From assembly GCA_021373115.1 (NCBI GenBank), contig JAJFTI010000027.1:1-64000 (forward strand): a DNA stretch of 64,000 bases, in the 5' to 3' direction. The translations under genes and the position numbers were made by a program. Source of the DNA: Eubacteriales bacterium. Lineage in GTDB: Bacteria > Bacillota > Clostridia > Christensenellales > CAG-138. Below are positions 61,894-64,000 of this stretch, one piece after another (position 1 is the first letter of the stretch; every line of letters begins with the position of its first letter). The notes under the pieces are model-generated. The model was not told the origin of the DNA, made no database searches, and saw only the letters and a program-made list of their open reading frames with translations.

Positions 61894-64000
61894 CTATCGG
61901 TTCATTCGATATACGTCGCTGACGCATTTCAGTTTTTTCAAATTTCGGATAATGACGCTGAGCTGCTCCGTATTCGCCACTTCAAACGTCATTTCTATAA
62001 TATACCGGTCGTCCGGCATAGGCTTCCCGCTGATGGACTGAATACTGACATTCAGGCTGGAAATCTGTGCGGATATTGCCGACAGCGTTCCCGGTTTATT
62101 GTCTCCTTCAATCTGAAGCGATGCGTTAAACGCGCTCTTCGTGTTAATCGCCCACTCGACTTCAATGATGCGGTCAATGTCCGACTGAAGGTTAGCAACG
62201 TTCGGACAGTCCGCGCGGTGGACGGAAACGCCCCGTCCGCGCGTGATGTAACCGATGATTGGATCGCCGGGAAGCGGATTGCAGCAGTTTCCGAACCGAA
62301 CCGCCATGCCGGGATCGCCCTTTACAATGATGCCGTTGACCGGTACGTGCGTTTTTGTCGTGTCGTCCGTATCGCCGCGTCTGATCTTTTCGGCGATTTC
62401 CGCCGCTTTATCGTCCTTCTTTTTGAGTTCGGACAGCTTATGCAGCACCTGGCTTGCGGACATGCCGCCGAAGCCGATTGCCGCGTAAATATCGTCGAAG
62501 CTGCTCACGTTCAGCCGGGTGAGCAGCGGGTTGACATAATCCGGTTTGAGCATGTCCGCGAGAACCAAATTCTGCCGCTTTGCCGAGTCCTCCAGCATAT
62601 CGCGGCCGCGAGCAACATTTTCCTCACGGTTTTCCTTTTTAAACCATTGGCGAATTTTATTCCGGGTAGCCTGTGTTTTTACGATTTTCAGCCAGTCGCG
62701 GCTCGGTCCGGTTTGGCTGTTCGATGTAATGATTTCGACCACATCGTTGGTTTTGAGTTTATAATCGAGACGCGCCAGCGAACCGTTGACCTTTACCCCC
62801 TGTGTATGGTGGCCAATATTCGTATGGATGCGATAAGCAAAGTCCAACGGCGTCGAGCCCTTCGGCAGATCGATAATCTCCCCCTTTGGCGTGAGCACGA
62901 AAACGTATTCGCCGAGGAAGTCCTTCATGATGCTGTCTACGAATTCTTTGCTGTCCTCGGTGGTATCCTTTGCCTCAATAACCTCCCGAAGCCAGCTGGT
63001 CTTCCGATCGAGCAGGCTCTGAACCGAACGCCCTTCCTTATACATCCAATGCGCGGCGATTCCGTATTCCGCGGTGCGGTGCATCTCCTTCGTTCGAATT
63101 TGCACTTCAAAGGGAATTCCGTTCGGCGCAAGCAATGTTGTGTGAAGCGAGCGATACATATTCGGTTTTGGCGTCGCAATATAATCCTTAAAGCGTCCTG
63201 GAATCGGTTTCCAGCCTGCGTGAATCACGCCGAGGGCGGCATAACAGTCGTTTACGGAATCTACGATGACGCGAATCGCGATCAGATCGTAAATCTCATT
63301 GATGCTGGACCCCTGGCGCTGCATCTTCCGATACACGCTGTAAAGATGCTTCGGCCTTCCGCTGATATTGCATTCAATGCCGGCCTTCGCGAGCTCTTCC
63401 TTGATAATCCGCATGGCGTTATCCAGCGTTTCCGCGCGTTCCGCCTGCTTTTCGCGAAATTGCTTGCTGATGTTGGCGTATTCCTCCGGCATCAGGTACA
63501 TAAACGAGAGGTCTTCCATCTCGCCCTTGATCGCGCCCATACCGAAACGGTGCGCCAGCGGTGCGTAAACCTCGATGGTTTCCTTAGCCTTGCGGACGCG
63601 TTTATATGGATTGCAATAGGCCAGCGTGCGCATGTTGTGAAGCCGGTCCGCCAGCTTAATGATAACAACGCGCACATCCGCCGCGATTGCCAGAAACAGC
63701 TTTCTGAGATTTTCGGATTGCTCCTGCTTTTTTGTGATGTAGGTTTGTTTTCCGCTCTTGGTCAGTTTGGTGACGCCGTCCACGAGCTTTGCGATTTCTT
63801 CCCCGAAAAGCTTTTGAATCGTCTCAACCGTAACGTTGTCGCCATCCTCGACCACGTCGTGGAGAACAGCGGCAGTTACGCTTGCGGCATCCATACCCAT
63901 ATCCATAACGATCTTGGATACTTCGAGCGGGTGAATGATATATGGCTCGCCGGACTCGCGCAATTGTGTTGCATGCGTTTGATAAGCAAAATCGACGGCG
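61894..64000 (-). CDS. RelA/SpoT bifunctional (p)ppGpp synthetase/hydrolase, 5' end beyond window
   Basis: Stringent-response enzyme that makes and degrades (p)ppGpp. About 702 codons are visible and the frame stays open to the right edge (AVDFAYQTHATQLRESGEPY), so only a short N-terminus is missing. The HD hydrolase domain (VLHDVVEDGDNVT), synthetase domain (RVIVDSVNDCYAALG, AEYGIAAHWMYKEG), TGS domain (VFVLTPKGEIIDLPKGSTPLDFAY), a Cys-rich NCCNPLPGDPI segment and the C-terminal ACT domain are all present. Intact hydrolase residues argue for a bifunctional Rel. Confidence 0.96.
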   Translation of the reverse strand, partial: AVDFAYQTHATQLRESGEPYIIHPLEVSKIVMDMGMDAASVTAAVLHDVVEDGDNVTVETIQKLFGEEIAKLVDGVTKLTKSGKQTYITKKQEQSENLRKLFLAIAADVRVVIIKLADRLHNMRTLAYCNPYKRVRKAKETIEVYAPLAHRFGMGAIKGEMEDLSFMYLMPEEYANISKQFREKQAERAETLDNAMRIIKEELAKAGIECNISGRPKHLYSVYRKMQRQGSSINEIYDLIAIRVIVDSVNDCYAALGVIHAGWKPIPGRFKDYIATPKPNMYRSLHTTLLAPNGIPFEVQIRTKEMHRTAEYGIAAHWMYKEGRSVQSLLDRKTSWLREVIEAKDTTEDSKEFVDSIMKDFLGEYVFVLTPKGEIIDLPKGSTPLDFAYRIHTNIGHHTQGVKVNGSLARLDYKLKTNDVVEIITSNSQTGPSRDWLKIVKTQATRNKIRQWFKKENREENVARGRDMLEDSAKRQNLVLADMLKPDYVNPLLTRLNVSSFDDIYAAIGFGGMSASQVLHKLSELKKKDDKAAEIAEKIRRGDTDDTTKTHVPVNGIIVKGDPGMAVRFGNCCNPLPGDPIIGYITRGRGVSVHRADCPNVANLQSDIDRIIEVEWAINTKSAFNASLQIEGDNKPGTLSAISAQISSLNVSIQSISGKPMPDDRYIIEMTFEVANTEQLSVIIRNLKKLKCVSDVYRMNR

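Overview
The window looks like a chromosomal segment of an anaerobic member of the Bacillota, most likely class Clostridia. The evidence is two T-box leaders (valS, hisS), a Bacillota-type LexA box (CGAAC-N4-GTTTG), a YlbF-family gene, HemZ, class III ribonucleotide reductase (NrdD/NrdG), DNA polymerase I with a decayed proofreading domain, and frequent TTG/GTG starts behind strong GGAGG sites. Base composition is balanced (about 50% GC by eye), apart from one AT-rich gene at 30.4-31.4 kb. The exact order or family cannot be fixed from sequence alone.

Left part (0.2-29.5 kb): a divergent pair (PflX-like radical SAM plus NlpC/P60 hydrolase on minus; ABC-F ATPase plus a degenerate glycerate-kinase-like protein on plus) is followed by a plus-strand run of pyrimidine phosphorylase, polA, coaE, a lytic transglycosylase, lspA and an rluD-type synthase, then a DUF885 lipoprotein. 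Next come T-box-controlled valS, proC, rnhA and a tyrosine recombinase with a palindromic promoter. lexA and a Cys-rich small gene diverge across a LexA box. A compact minus-strand operon miaB-ylbF-mutS-mutL-miaA-Met gamma-lyase-like gene carries mismatch repair and tRNA A37 modification.

Middle part (29.5-42.4 kb): an array of eight tRNA genes is followed by an accessory stretch. This holds an AT-rich DUF4062 protein, a duplicated remnant of a GH114-like gene, an alpha-toroid-like protein, the intact GH114-like lipoprotein, and a TudS-like gene broken by an in-frame stop. Then comes a redox or electrophile-response neighbourhood: phytoene-desaturase-like oxidoreductase, TetR regulator with a candidate operator, extradiol dioxygenase, pirin, FMN reductase, a double-CDGSH protein and a cysteine hydrolase. 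A zinc-ribbon acyltransferase, a tRNA-Glu and a flavin-reductase-like protein close this part.

Right part (42.4-64 kb): cell-wall enzymes (YkuD L,D-transpeptidase and a D,D-carboxypeptidase, divergent), a TVP38 membrane protein, a polar amino-acid ABC transporter, nrdD-nrdG behind tandem NrdR-like boxes, serC-serA, glyA, rseC, and a T-box-controlled hisS-aspS. The hemZ, MBL hydrolase, dtd and RelA/SpoT block runs off the right edge.

No CRISPR array, prophage or insertion sequence was seen. The best leads for something undescribed are the pseudo-glycerate kinase, the palindrome over the recombinase promoter, the Cys-rich protein facing lexA, the MiaA with an altered P-loop, the DUF4062 gene beside the tRNA array, and the redox cluster.
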